Assembly (NCBI GenBank): GCA_039934635.1
Contig: JBDTLT010000033.1
Location: 1 to 35,934 of the forward strand
DNA length: 35,934 nt
Source: DATLFA01 sp039934635
Lineage (GTDB): Bacteria > Actinomycetota > Acidimicrobiia > Acidimicrobiales > WLNW01
Reading direction: 5' to 3'
The notes beneath the pieces were generated by a model. It was not told the DNA's origin, made no database searches, and worked only from the letters and a program-made list of their open reading frames with translations. This document shows, one piece after another, positions 7,416 to 15,773 of this stretch. The translations under genes were made by a program, and so were the position numbers. Within the stretch, counting starts at the first letter, position 1. The number at the start of each line of letters is the position of its first letter.

Positions 7416-8996
7416 ATGAGCGACGCCACAATCCATATTCGCCTGCTCGGCGGATTCGCAGTGATCATCGACGGCACCTGTGTCGACGAGGCGGGCTGGA
7501 CGCGCCGCAACGCGGCATCGCTCGTCAAGCTGCTCGCGCTCGCCCCCGCTCGTCGTATGCATCGTGAACAGGTCATCGATGCACTTTGGCCGGAGGACAG
7601 CGTCGACGATGCGACACCGAAGCTGCACAAGGCCGCCCATTTCGCTCGGCGGGCGCTCGGCGGCGCGACGGCGATCGTATTGCGGGGCGACAGCGTCGTG
7701 CTGCTGCCAGATGCGCCAGTCGTCGTCGACGCACTCGAGTTCGAGCGGCGGGTGTCGAGCGCGCTGCGCACCGATGACGTCGCGCTTCTCGCACAGGCCA
7801 TCGACGAGTTCGGCCACACGGAACTGCTGCCGGCCGACCCCTATGACAGCTGGCTCGACGAACCACGGCGACAACTGCGGCGGCTCTGTGCCGACGCACT
7901 ACGAAGGCTCCAACGCTGGGATGACGTGCTCGCGATCGAGCCGACCGACGAACGGGCGCATCTCGCGAAGATGCGAAGCTTCGTCGCGGCCAGTGATCAC
8001 GCCGCCGCGATCCGCCAGTACGAGTTGCTCGAGTCGGTGCTGCGCGACGAATTGGCCTCGTCGCCGTCTCCCGAGGTCGAGATGTTACGGCGCACACTCA
8101 CCTCGCCGGCCCCCGAACCCGCAGCGCGTCCACCGCGGTCCTTCGACGACACGCAACAGATCCGTTTCTGCTACACCGCCGACAAGACGCGGCTCGCGTA
8201 CGCCGAGGTCGGCACCGGCCCTCCCCTCGTCAAAGCGGCCAACTGGCTGACCCATCTCGACTACGACTGGGACAGCATCGTGTGGCGCCATTGGCTGCGC
8301 GCCTTCGCCAGCACCCACCGATTCGTTCGTTATGACGAGCGGGGCTGCGGTTTGTCCGATTGGGACACGGAGTCGTTCGGCCTCGACTACTGGGTCGAGG
8401 ATCTCGAGACGGTGGTCGATGCGGCCGGGCTCGATCGCTTCCCTTTGCTCGGGATTTCTCAGGGCGCGGCAGTGGCGGTCGCGTTTGCGGCACGCCATCC
8501 CGAACGCGTGAGCTGCCTCGTGTTGTACGGCGGCTATGTGTTCGGCCGGATGAAGCGCGGTCGCACCGAGGACGAAAAGCGCAGCGCCGCGCTGCTCCTG
8601 CAGTTGGCCGAGCTCGGTTGGGGTACCGAAGACCCGTCGTTCCGGCAGGTCTTCACGGCCCGCTTCATGCCCGACGGCACCGCCGAGCAATGGCGGGCGT
8701 TCAACGAATTGCTGAGGCGCACGACGTCGCCCGACAACGCCGCCAAATTCTTGCGCGCGTTCGGGGCGCTCGATGTCACCGTCGAGGCACCACTCGTCAC
8801 CGCGCCCACGCTGATCCTTCACGCGCGCGGCGACATGGTGCCCCCGATCGACCAAGGCCGTCAGCTCGCGGCACTCATTCCCAACAGCCGGTTCGTGACC
8901 CTCGACAGCAAGAACCATCTGTTGCTCGAACACGAGCCCGCGTGGACCCGGTTCCTCGTCGAAGTCGAACGGTTCCTCGAGGAACACGCGGACTGA
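7416..8996 (+). CDS. BTAD-type transcriptional regulator fused to an alpha/beta hydrolase
   Basis: 526 aa. Residues 5-100 form an OmpR/SARP-type winged helix ('IHIRLLGGFAVIIDG', 'HREQVIDALWPE', 'LHKAAHFARRAL') and 103-226 a BTAD helical repeat domain ('DPYDSWLDEPRRQLR', 'AAIRQYELLESVLRDEL'). A Pro/Ala linker (about 230-242) joins this to a complete alpha/beta hydrolase (250-523) with oxyanion/cap features ('VRYDERGCGLSDWD'), nucleophile Ser348 in 'GISQG', acid Asp473 in 'ARGDMVPP' and His501 in 'SKNHLLL', so all triad residues are present. Similar hydrolases are known fused to signalling domains such as the adenylate cyclase Rv1900c. The hydrolase may sense or turn over a small-molecule ligand to control DNA binding; this is inference. 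Its N-terminus closely matches the regulator at 12061-15234. Confidence 0.9.
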   Translation: MSDATIHIRLLGGFAVIIDGTCVDEAGWTRRNAASLVKLLALAPARRMHREQVIDALWPEDSVDDATPKLHKAAHFARRALGGATAIVLRGDSVVLLPDAPVVVDALEFERRVSSALRTDDVALLAQAIDEFGHTELLPADPYDSWLDEPRRQLRRLCADALRRLQRWDDVLAIEPTDERAHLAKMRSFVAASDHAAAIRQYELLESVLRDELASSPSPEVEMLRRTLTSPAPEPAARPPRSFDDTQQIRFCYTADKTRLAYAEVGTGPPLVKAANWLTHLDYDWDSIVWRHWLRAFASTHRFVRYDERGCGLSDWDTESFGLDYWVEDLETVVDAAGLDRFPLLGISQGAAVAVAFAARHPERVSCLVLYGGYVFGRMKRGRTEDEKRSAALLLQLAELGWGTEDPSFRQVFTARFMPDGTAEQWRAFNELLRRTTSPDNAAKFLRAFGALDVTVEAPLVTAPTLILHARGDMVPPIDQGRQLAALIPNSRFVTLDSKNHLLLEHEPAWTRFLVEVERFLEEHAD

Positions 8997-9009
8997 CCTC
9001 ATCCGACGA

Positions 9010-10707
9010 TCAACGCGCCGAGGGTCGCGCCCGCAGCGCCACGACAACGCGCGCCGCGGCCAACAGAACAACGATGAAACCCGCGAGCACCAACCAGTAG
9101 TAACTCGCCGGATGCACACCCAGGGCAGTCGTCTCGGTCGATGCCGTGCGGCCTCGGACACCGAGGTCACGGGCGAACGCTTCGAATGCCCATCGGTCGG
9201 CCATGAATGTCGCAATGGCGCGGCCACCGCCGGCCATCACCGGCAGCGGCACCATCGCTCCGGCGAAGAGCACCGCCGGGAAGCACAGCATCGGCAGCGC
9301 CAGCGCCGCCTGCGCAGTCGAGTCGACCGCGGCCGACGCGACCAGCCCGAGGCACAACGCGGCGAGCGCGTCGAGGAAGAACGTCACCGCGAGCGACCAG
9401 TAGACATCGCTCGGCGCGGCCGGCAACCGATCGAGCAATCGCAGCACCGCCAGCATGACGATGTCGACCACGATGAGAAACGGCACGAGCAGTGCGATCT
9501 TCGAGAGAACGTACGCCCAGATCGAAAGGCCGGCCTGACGCTCGCGGCGCAGGATGGGTATTTCCGTGCACACCTGTAACAAGCCGTAGGTCAATCCGAA
9601 GAAGAACGCGGCAAACGCGATCCAAAACGTCACCATCACCTCAGCTGTCGCGTCGCCATCGGTCGGATCAAATGCCCCGGCACGAAACAGCAGCGCAAAC
9701 ATCGCCGTGACGAGTGCCGGTGAACCGAGGAGGATCACCAGCGTCAGCCGGTTGCGCACAAGCGTGTGGGCGGCCCGCACCGTCAACACTCGCCATTGCC
9801 GCAGGGACGACGCTGCGCTCGAGGCGTGCGGCAGAGCGAGCGCCGCGTGCGGCGTGCGGTCACCGGCGACGACACGATCCTCGACCACTGGTGTCGCACC
9901 CGGCCGATCGATCGCTTCGTAGATCTCGGCAACACTCGACACGGCGAAGTGCTCCAACGCCGCGACCACGGTGCCGGAGAACAACAAGCGTCCTCCCCTG
10001 CCCATGATCAACACTCGGTCGCAGCGTGCGAGATCGTCGGTCGAGTGGGTGGTGAAGATCACCGTGCGGCCCGCGTCCGCGAGACTTCGTAGGACACACG
10101 TCAGCGCGTGTCCGGTTGCCGGATCGAGCCCCGAGGTCGGCTCGTCGAGAAAGCACACCGCTGGCCGGGCCAGTAGCTCGACGGCGATCGACGCTCGCTT
10201 GCGTTGCCCTCCACTCAGCGCGCCCACGCGTACGCCGGCAACCGCGCGCAGGTCGAGGATTTCGAGCACCCGCTCGACATCGCGGGCCGCTTCGTCGCGT
10301 GTCGTGGCGGCCGGAAGACGAAGCAACGCGGCATGCAAAAGCGTGCGGTCGAGCTCGAGCTCTTTGTGGATGATGTCGTCTTGCGGGACGTAGCCAACCG
10401 CCGCGGATCGCCTCGCGTTCGTCGAGGCGTCCGTTCGTCCATCGGTGAAGCGAACGGAACCATGTTGGGGCGAACGAAGGCCGGCGAGGGCCTCGAGCAG
10501 CGTGGTCTTCCCCGCGCCACTCGCGCCGATCACGGCAACGAGCTCGCCCGCGCCGATCGCGAGCGAGACGTCGTCGAGCAGTCGGCGGCTGCCCGCCGAG
10601 AGCACCAGGCCATGGGCCTCGATGCCCACCCCCGGTCGCGACGATGCGGGGCGCGTTGTCGCCGATGGGTCGCGGGAGAGAAGCGGAGAGCAAGTAGTGA
10701 GGGTCAT
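9010..10707 (-). CDS. ABCG-like half transporter: ATPase fused to an ABC-2 membrane domain
   Basis: 565 aa. The ATPase domain (about 28-245) has Walker A 'GASGAGKTT' (61-69), signature 'LSGGQ' (164-168), Walker B 'VCFLDEP' (184-190) and the H-loop 'FTTHS'. The C-terminal half (about 300-560) carries six hydrophobic segments of ABC2-type, starting 'LVRNRLTLVILLGSPALVTAMFALLF' and ending 'YYWLVLAGFIVVLLAAARVVVAL'. The order ATPase then membrane domain is that of the ABCG/White family, usually exporters of lipids or hydrophobic compounds, which act as dimers. It is convergent with the BTAD-hydrolase gene (13-bp gap) and divergent from the FAD oxidoreductase, sharing a 145-bp control region. The substrate is unknown. 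Confidence 0.92.
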   Translation of the reverse strand: MTLTTCSPLLSRDPSATTRPASSRPGVGIEAHGLVLSAGSRRLLDDVSLAIGAGELVAVIGASGAGKTTLLEALAGLRSPQHGSVRFTDGRTDASTNARRSAAVGYVPQDDIIHKELELDRTLLHAALLRLPAATTRDEAARDVERVLEILDLRAVAGVRVGALSGGQRKRASIAVELLARPAVCFLDEPTSGLDPATGHALTCVLRSLADAGRTVIFTTHSTDDLARCDRVLIMGRGGRLLFSGTVVAALEHFAVSSVAEIYEAIDRPGATPVVEDRVVAGDRTPHAALALPHASSAASSLRQWRVLTVRAAHTLVRNRLTLVILLGSPALVTAMFALLFRAGAFDPTDGDATAEVMVTFWIAFAAFFFGLTYGLLQVCTEIPILRRERQAGLSIWAYVLSKIALLVPFLIVVDIVMLAVLRLLDRLPAAPSDVYWSLAVTFFLDALAALCLGLVASAAVDSTAQAALALPMLCFPAVLFAGAMVPLPVMAGGGRAIATFMADRWAFEAFARDLGVRGRTASTETTALGVHPASYYWLVLAGFIVVLLAAARVVVALRARPSAR

Positions 10708-10737
10708 GGGCCGATCATCGAGGTGACCCGATCCCGC

Positions 10738-10781
10738 GACCTTCCCGGTCCCGGCTCGACAGGAATCGTGGAGGGAAGGTC
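10738..10781. promoter_or_regulatory. 9-bp inverted repeat in the ABC transporter/oxidoreductase divergent region
   Basis: GACCTTCCC (10738-10746) and its exact complement GGGAAGGTC (10773-10781) are separated by 26 bp, so the centres are 35 bp apart. The site sits between the two divergent starts (10707 and 10853), a natural place for a dual operator. The neighbouring BTAD regulators are candidate binders, though SARPs usually prefer direct repeats. Confidence 0.4.
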
Positions 10782-10852
10782 CGAGGAAGCCCGCCCCCGT
10801 CTACTGGTGCCATCGCTTCGCCTCGCGGCGAGCGCCCCGAAAGGCGTCGAAC

Positions 10853-12064
10853 ATGTCCACTGCCCGAGAGACCAAGCCCGATGTCGTGATTGTCGGCGCC
10901 CGCTGCGCCGGCGCCGCCACCGCATTGTTGCTCGCCCGCGCCGGGCTGCGCGTCACCGTGCTCGACCGCAGCCAACTGGGCGCGGACACGCTCTCGACGC
11001 ACGCGCTCATGCGCACCGCGGTGTTGCAGTTGCACCGCTGGGGTCTTCTCGACGCCATCCGCCAAACCGACGTGCCGCCCGTGACGCGGACCGTGTTTCG
11101 TTACGGCGCCGACGAAACAGTGGTGACGATCCGCCCGATCCCCGGTGCCGAGGCGCTCTATGCGCCCCGGCGCACGGTGCTCGACCGTGTGTTGATCGAA
11201 GCCGCGCAAGAGGCCGGCGCGACGGTGCACTTCGGCACGACCGTCACCGGCGTCGAGCGCGATCGCACCGGCGCCGTGTCCGGTGTCGTCGGCCGCACTG
11301 CCAGTGGCACCGTCATCACTTTTCCGGCCGCGATCTCGATCGGCGCAGACGGCCTCGGGTCGCGATTCAGCGAGTGGGTCGATGCACCCGTCGAGCGCGC
11401 GGGCATTCATGCGGGAGCCGTGATCTATGCCTACGTCGGCGGGCTCGACAATCGTGGCTACGAGTGGTTCTACAACCCTGGCGTCGCCGGTGGGGTCATT
11501 CCCACCAACGGCGAGGTGTCGTGCGTGTTCGTCGGCATGCCGAACGAGCAATTTCGCCAGGGGCAATCGGCCGACATCCACTCGGCGTTCGCGGCGCTGC
11601 TGCCGAAAATCTCCGACGAACTCGCGGAGCGCGTGCGCAGGGGCGTCATCGCGTCCCGACTGCGCAGCTACCCCGGGATCCCCGGTTACCAAAAGCGGCC
11701 GTGGGGCAATGGGTGGGCGCTCGTCGGCGACGCCGCGTATCACCGCGATCCGCTGAGCGCACGCGGGATCTCGGATGCGCTGCGCGACGCCGAATTGTTG
11801 GCGCGAGCAATCATCGACGGGCTCGGGGCGGCCGAGTCGAGCCCGCGGACGCTGGCCCGGTCGCTCGAGAACTACCGCCTCATCCGAAATCGTCTCTCTC
11901 ACCATCTGTTCTCGGCGACCGACGCCATCGCGTCATACGCCTGGGACCTCGACACGATTCCGGTTCTACTGCGATCACTCGCCGCCGCTCAGGCCGACGA
12001 GGTCACGTTCCTCTCAGAGCTCGACGCATCATCGCTAGCATTCGCAGCGGTGGAACAGCGATGA
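10853..12064 (+). CDS. FAD-dependent oxidoreductase, geranylgeranyl-reductase/PHBH-like family
   Basis: 403 aa, with AAAGG at 10839-10843. The N-terminal Rossmann motif 'VVIVGARCAGAATALLLARAGLRVTVLD' has the GARCAGA form common in actinobacterial geranylgeranyl-reductase-like flavoproteins; the second FAD motif 'GWALVGDAAYHRDPLSARGISDALRDAELLA' holds the conserved Gly-Asp (about 289-290). Family members reduce isoprenoid double bonds or hydroxylate aromatic compounds; the substrate cannot be told. Its TGA overlaps the ATG of the large BTAD regulator (ATGA, 12061-12064), so the enzyme and regulator are made from one transcript. This coupling suggests that the regulator governs this enzyme or its pathway (inference). 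Confidence 0.9.
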   Translation: MSTARETKPDVVIVGARCAGAATALLLARAGLRVTVLDRSQLGADTLSTHALMRTAVLQLHRWGLLDAIRQTDVPPVTRTVFRYGADETVVTIRPIPGAEALYAPRRTVLDRVLIEAAQEAGATVHFGTTVTGVERDRTGAVSGVVGRTASGTVITFPAAISIGADGLGSRFSEWVDAPVERAGIHAGAVIYAYVGGLDNRGYEWFYNPGVAGGVIPTNGEVSCVFVGMPNEQFRQGQSADIHSAFAALLPKISDELAERVRRGVIASRLRSYPGIPGYQKRPWGNGWALVGDAAYHRDPLSARGISDALRDAELLARAIIDGLGAAESSPRTLARSLENYRLIRNRLSHHLFSATDAIASYAWDLDTIPVLLRSLAAAQADEVTFLSELDASSLAFAAVEQR

Positions 12065-15000
12065 GCAAGAGCGATCAAGCACCGCGCGGTGCTCCCGGTG
12101 AGTCGAAGTACGACATCACGCTGCTCGGCGGCTTTGCCGTCGTCCGCGACGACAAAGCCGTGCCCGACGACGCGTGGTCGAGGCGCCACGCGGCGTCCCT
12201 CGTCAAGCTGCTCGCGCTCGCGCCTTCGCGGCGTCTGCACCGTGAGCAAGTCATCGATGCCCTGTGGCCCGAGCAATCCGTCGACGAAGCCGCACCAAAG
12301 TTGCACAAAGCCGCTCACTTCGCCCGCCGCGCGCTGGGCGCCACGAACACGGTCGTCCTGCGCGGCGAGACCGTCGCATTGCTGCCACACGCAGACGTAC
12401 GAATCGATGTCGCGTCGTTCGAACACGCGGCAGAGACCGCGCTGCGCTCGGGTGATCAACAGGCGCTGGCCAGTGTCGTCGAGCGTTACACCGGCGACCT
12501 CCTACCCGCCGACATCTACGAAGAGTGGCTCGACGCGCGCCGCCAACACTTGCGGTCGCGCCAAGCCGACCTGCTGCGCCACCTCGGTCGTTGGGAAGGC
12601 CTCGTCGCGCTCGACCCGACCGACGAAGAAGCGCATGTGCAGCTCATGACCTCACTGGCGACCGCCGGCGACGTGCACGGCGCGCTACGACAATTCGAGC
12701 GGCTCGACAAAGCGTTGGCGAGCGAACTCGGTGTCGGGCCAGGTGCGGCTGCACGCGCACTGCGAGATCAGGTCCTCACGCGAGTCCACGCCACCACGCA
12801 AACGGCCGCGCCCGACAGCGGACGTCCGGTACCGGGCCGCAGGCGCGAATGCGGCGCGCTCGAGGACGCGCTCGCTGCAGCGTCGCAGGGACGCGGGCAG
12901 ACGGTGCTGTGTGACGGCGAGCCCGGTATCGGCAAGACCACGCTTCTGTCGTGGGTGCGCGACCACGCCGCTTCACTCGGTTTTCGTACTGGTTCGGGAA
13001 CAGCTGCCGCGATCGAAGGCAATTGGGCATATGCGCCGGTGCTCGAGGCGCTCGCCGATTTGTGCCGGCGCCAACCGACGCTGCTCGACGGTCTCGACGA
13101 CATCTACCGCTTCGAGATCGACCGCGCGCTGGCCGGCACCGAACTGACGTGGACGGGCGACGGCGGGCATCAGCGCCTTTTCGTGGCGATCGCGGAGTTG
13201 TTGCGGCTCGCGTCGGCCGATCGCGGGGCAATTCTCGTGCTCGACGATCTCCACGAAGCCGACGAGGCAACGTTGCGGTTGTTGCACTACATCGCGCGCT
13301 GCGCGGTCAGCGAGCGCCTGGTGGTCGTCATCGCCTTTCGCACCGGTGCCGAGGGTTTGGCGTTCGAACAGTTGCGCCACAGCCTGATCAGCCGGGCCGG
13401 CGCGATCACGGTGCATCTCGGCGCGCTCGATGACGCCGACGCGACTGCGCTCGTTCGAGCAACGTCGCCCGATCTCGACGACGACGCGGTTGCCCGCGTC
13501 GTGGGCCTCGGCGCGGGCATTCCCTTCGCACTCGTCGAGCTCGCTCGCCGCGATGACGACGCTCCGAAGTGGGGCTCGTCGATCGAAGCCGTGATCCTCG
13601 CTTCGGTCGAATCGGCCACCCGCGACGTCCTACAACGGGTGGCGGTGCTCGGCGCGACATTCGACACCGACGAGTTCGTGGCGGTCGCCGACCTGCCCGA
13701 CGACGAAGCATTCGAGCACCTCGACCGGGCGATCGATGCGCGCATCCTCGAACACACGGGCTCGCACTACCGGTTCCGTCACGGACTGGTTCGCGAGGCA
13801 CTGCTCGCGGATATCGCTCCGCACCGCCTGCGCCGCATCCATCGCGAGGCCGCGACACGTCTCGAGCACGAGGGTGCACCGCCGGTGCGCATCGGGCACC
13901 ACCTCGTCGAGGCCGGTGACCCGCGCGCGGCGGCCCCTTTCCTGCTGCGTGCCGCAGAACGTGAAGCAGCCGTCGGCGCGTTCCGCGACGCGCTGAACCT
14001 GATCGAGCAGATACACGGTCATGCCGACGGCGACGTGCGCGCCCGCGCGTTGGCACGGCGGGCCGACCTGCTCTTCGCGCTGGGCGACCCGAACGCGCCA
14101 CTCGCGTTCCGGCACGCGCTCGAACACGCCGACGAGGCCGACCGTCCGCTGTTACGAGCGCGCCTCGCCCGTGCGAGCACCACGGTCGGAGATCTCGATA
14201 CGGCGATCGCCGCACTCGACGGGATCGAGCTCGACGGTGGGCCGGCCGATGCGGAGATCCTCCTCGCGCGGGGGCACCTCGCGTTCTTCACCAACGATTT
14301 CGATACCGCATGGTCAGTGAGTGAAGAGGCACAGCGCAAGGTCCTTGCCGGCGACAAGAACTGGCAGGTGCTCGAGCTCGTCGCGTTGCAAGGATTGCTC
14401 GCCCACGCACGCGGTGAGTGGTTCGACCGCATGCGCGTCGAGCTGCAACGCACGCGTCAGAGCCCCGACGTGGCGCTCGCAATCTTCGACGGCTACCTCT
14501 GCCCCGCCGAGTACCTGCTCTACGGGCCGACGCCCTATGCAGACGTCATCGAGCTCGCCCGCGGGTTGCGCCACACCGCACACCGGGCGGGTGCGTTGCG
14601 CGCGGTGGCCTTTGCCTGTGCGCTCGCCGGCGAAGCGGCGTTGTTGGCAGGAGATCTCGAAGTCGCGGAGCGGGAACTGCAAGAGGCGGTGGACCTCCAC
14701 CACGACATCGGCGCGGCTGCGGGCGAAGCACACTCACTGCAACGTCTCGCGGAAGTGCGGCTCGCTCAGGGCGACCGCGAAGAATCCACGCGACTGTTAC
14801 AGCGGGCGCTTCCGCTCGCGCGGTGGTCGATGATCGCGAGTCACTTGTTGCAACGAATCTTCGGCACGCTGATCCTCGCCGCTCCCGATGCCGCGCGTGC
14901 TCGCGCGATGGTCGATCGCGCCGAGTCCACGCTCGGCACCGGCGATGCGTGCCTCTTCTGCCACGTGATGCTGGCCGTGCCGTCGGCGATCGCATGTGCG

Positions 15001-15234
15001 CGAGTGGGCGACATAGAGCACGCTCGGCGCCACCTGTCGTCCGCGGAACATTCCGTGACCTACTGGGAAGGCACATCGTGGCAGGCAGCCGTGCTCGAAG
15101 CACGCGCCTATGTCGCGGCCGCCGAAGGCGATCCTGCAGCCGCGGCCTCGCTTCGTCACGACGCGGGTTCGTTGTTCGAGACTGCCGGTCAACCTCTCGA
15201 TGCGGCGCGCGTCCGCTCCCTCGCGTCGGCGTGA
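12061..15234 (+). CDS. BTAD-AAA ATPase-TPR transcriptional activator
   Basis: 1057 aa. The reading frame is open for about 1.9 kb upstream, but the ATG at 12061 overlaps the oxidoreductase stop and starts just before the regulator fold. A winged helix (17-115) and BTAD domain (116-240) are followed by an AAA/STAND ATPase with Walker A 'GEPGIGKTT' (286-294) and Walker B 'ILVLDD' (391-396), then alpha-helical repeats of TPR type to the C-terminus ('ALEHADEADRPLLRARLARA', 'AEVRLAQGDREESTRLLQRAL'). There is no LuxR HTH at the C-terminus, unlike MalT/LAL proteins, so DNA binding rests with the N-terminal winged helix. STAND activators oligomerise on ligand and ATP binding. Residues 41-93 are nearly identical to the BTAD-hydrolase regulator at 7416. 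Confidence 0.92.
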   Translation: MSKSDQAPRGAPGESKYDITLLGGFAVVRDDKAVPDDAWSRRHAASLVKLLALAPSRRLHREQVIDALWPEQSVDEAAPKLHKAAHFARRALGATNTVVLRGETVALLPHADVRIDVASFEHAAETALRSGDQQALASVVERYTGDLLPADIYEEWLDARRQHLRSRQADLLRHLGRWEGLVALDPTDEEAHVQLMTSLATAGDVHGALRQFERLDKALASELGVGPGAAARALRDQVLTRVHATTQTAAPDSGRPVPGRRRECGALEDALAAASQGRGQTVLCDGEPGIGKTTLLSWVRDHAASLGFRTGSGTAAAIEGNWAYAPVLEALADLCRRQPTLLDGLDDIYRFEIDRALAGTELTWTGDGGHQRLFVAIAELLRLASADRGAILVLDDLHEADEATLRLLHYIARCAVSERLVVVIAFRTGAEGLAFEQLRHSLISRAGAITVHLGALDDADATALVRATSPDLDDDAVARVVGLGAGIPFALVELARRDDDAPKWGSSIEAVILASVESATRDVLQRVAVLGATFDTDEFVAVADLPDDEAFEHLDRAIDARILEHTGSHYRFRHGLVREALLADIAPHRLRRIHREAATRLEHEGAPPVRIGHHLVEAGDPRAAAPFLLRAAEREAAVGAFRDALNLIEQIHGHADGDVRARALARRADLLFALGDPNAPLAFRHALEHADEADRPLLRARLARASTTVGDLDTAIAALDGIELDGGPADAEILLARGHLAFFTNDFDTAWSVSEEAQRKVLAGDKNWQVLELVALQGLLAHARGEWFDRMRVELQRTRQSPDVALAIFDGYLCPAEYLLYGPTPYADVIELARGLRHTAHRAGALRAVAFACALAGEAALLAGDLEVAERELQEAVDLHHDIGAAAGEAHSLQRLAEVRLAQGDREESTRLLQRALPLARWSMIASHLLQRIFGTLILAAPDAARARAMVDRAESTLGTGDACLFCHVMLAVPSAIACARVGDIEHARRHLSSAEHSVTYWEGTSWQAAVLEARAYVAAAEGDPAAAASLRHDAGSLFETAGQPLDAARVRSLASA

Positions 15235-15249
15235 ACAAAGGAGAACGAC

Positions 15250-15645
15250 ATGAATGTCGGCGACAAGGCCAGCCGCAGCAGGACCGTCGAGAGCCGCGAC
15301 ATCGAACGCTTCACCGAGATCACCGGTGACCGCAATCCTCTGCACTACGACCAACGGGCGGCAGAGCAATCGCGCTTCGGCGGCATCATCGTGCAGGGTG
15401 GCGTGACGAGCGGCTTGCTCAACGCAGTTGTCGCCGAAGACCTTCCGGGCCCGGGCAGCGTCTTCCTGCACGTCGATTGGAGCTTCCGCCATCCGGTGCG
15501 TCCGGGCGAGACCATCACGGCCGAGGTCGAAGTGCTCGAGGTGCGGGCGGACAAGCCGATCAGCCGCCTGCGCACGACGATCGTGAACGATGCGGGTGTG
15601 GTCGTGCTCGACGGCAGCGCGCTCGTGTGGCGCGAACCGATCTGA
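15250..15645 (+). CDS. MaoC-family (R)-enoyl-CoA hydratase-like protein
   Basis: 131 aa, led by a strong AAAGGAG site at 15237-15243, 15 bp after the preceding regulator. The single hot-dog domain has the hydratase motif 'ITGDRNPLHYD' with catalytic Asp and His, followed by 'GGIIVQGGVTSGL' and 'SFRHPVRPGETITAEVEVLEV'. Enzymes of this size hydrate trans-2-enoyl-CoA to (R)-3-hydroxyacyl-CoA in fatty acid or polyester metabolism. The short spacing makes it likely to share the transcript of the oxidoreductase-regulator pair. Its real substrate is unknown. Confidence 0.9.
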   Translation: MNVGDKASRSRTVESRDIERFTEITGDRNPLHYDQRAAEQSRFGGIIVQGGVTSGLLNAVVAEDLPGPGSVFLHVDWSFRHPVRPGETITAEVEVLEVRADKPISRLRTTIVNDAGVVVLDGSALVWREPI

Positions 15646-15691
15646 GTACAGTCGGTGCAGGCATCTCGGCTCGGCCGCCTCGATGGTTGTC

Positions 15692-15732
15692 ATGGCGCAG
15701 AGCGCCATCGCGCCGTTCACCGCGCCGTTCAC
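15692..15732. repeat. 7-bp hairpin followed by a 12-bp tandem repeat
   Basis: ATGGCGC-aga-GCGCCAT (15692-15708) is a perfect hairpin, directly followed by two identical CGCGCCGTTCAC units (15709-15720, 15721-15732). They lie in the 128-bp gap between the MaoC and F420-type genes. The hairpin may end the upstream transcript; the tandem copies could be a regulator site for the downstream gene or slippage. No clear -10 is visible. Confidence 0.45.
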
Positions 15733-15773
15733 CGGCATCGTCAACGAAACCGGACAACGACAACGGAGCCGAT

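Noticed and set aside
5935..7431. A 498-codon open frame on the minus strand opposite the flavin monooxygenase.
   Set aside because: No domain or ribosome site, and the composition is that of a GC-rich shadow; the plus-strand protein has clear FAD and NAD(P) motifs.
10204..12060. The frame of the BTAD-AAA regulator stays open about 1.9 kb upstream, suggesting a 1676-aa protein.
   Set aside because: The upstream part is Arg/His-rich, antisense to the ABC transporter and out of frame with the FAD oxidoreductase; the real start at 12061 overlaps the previous stop and begins the regulator fold.
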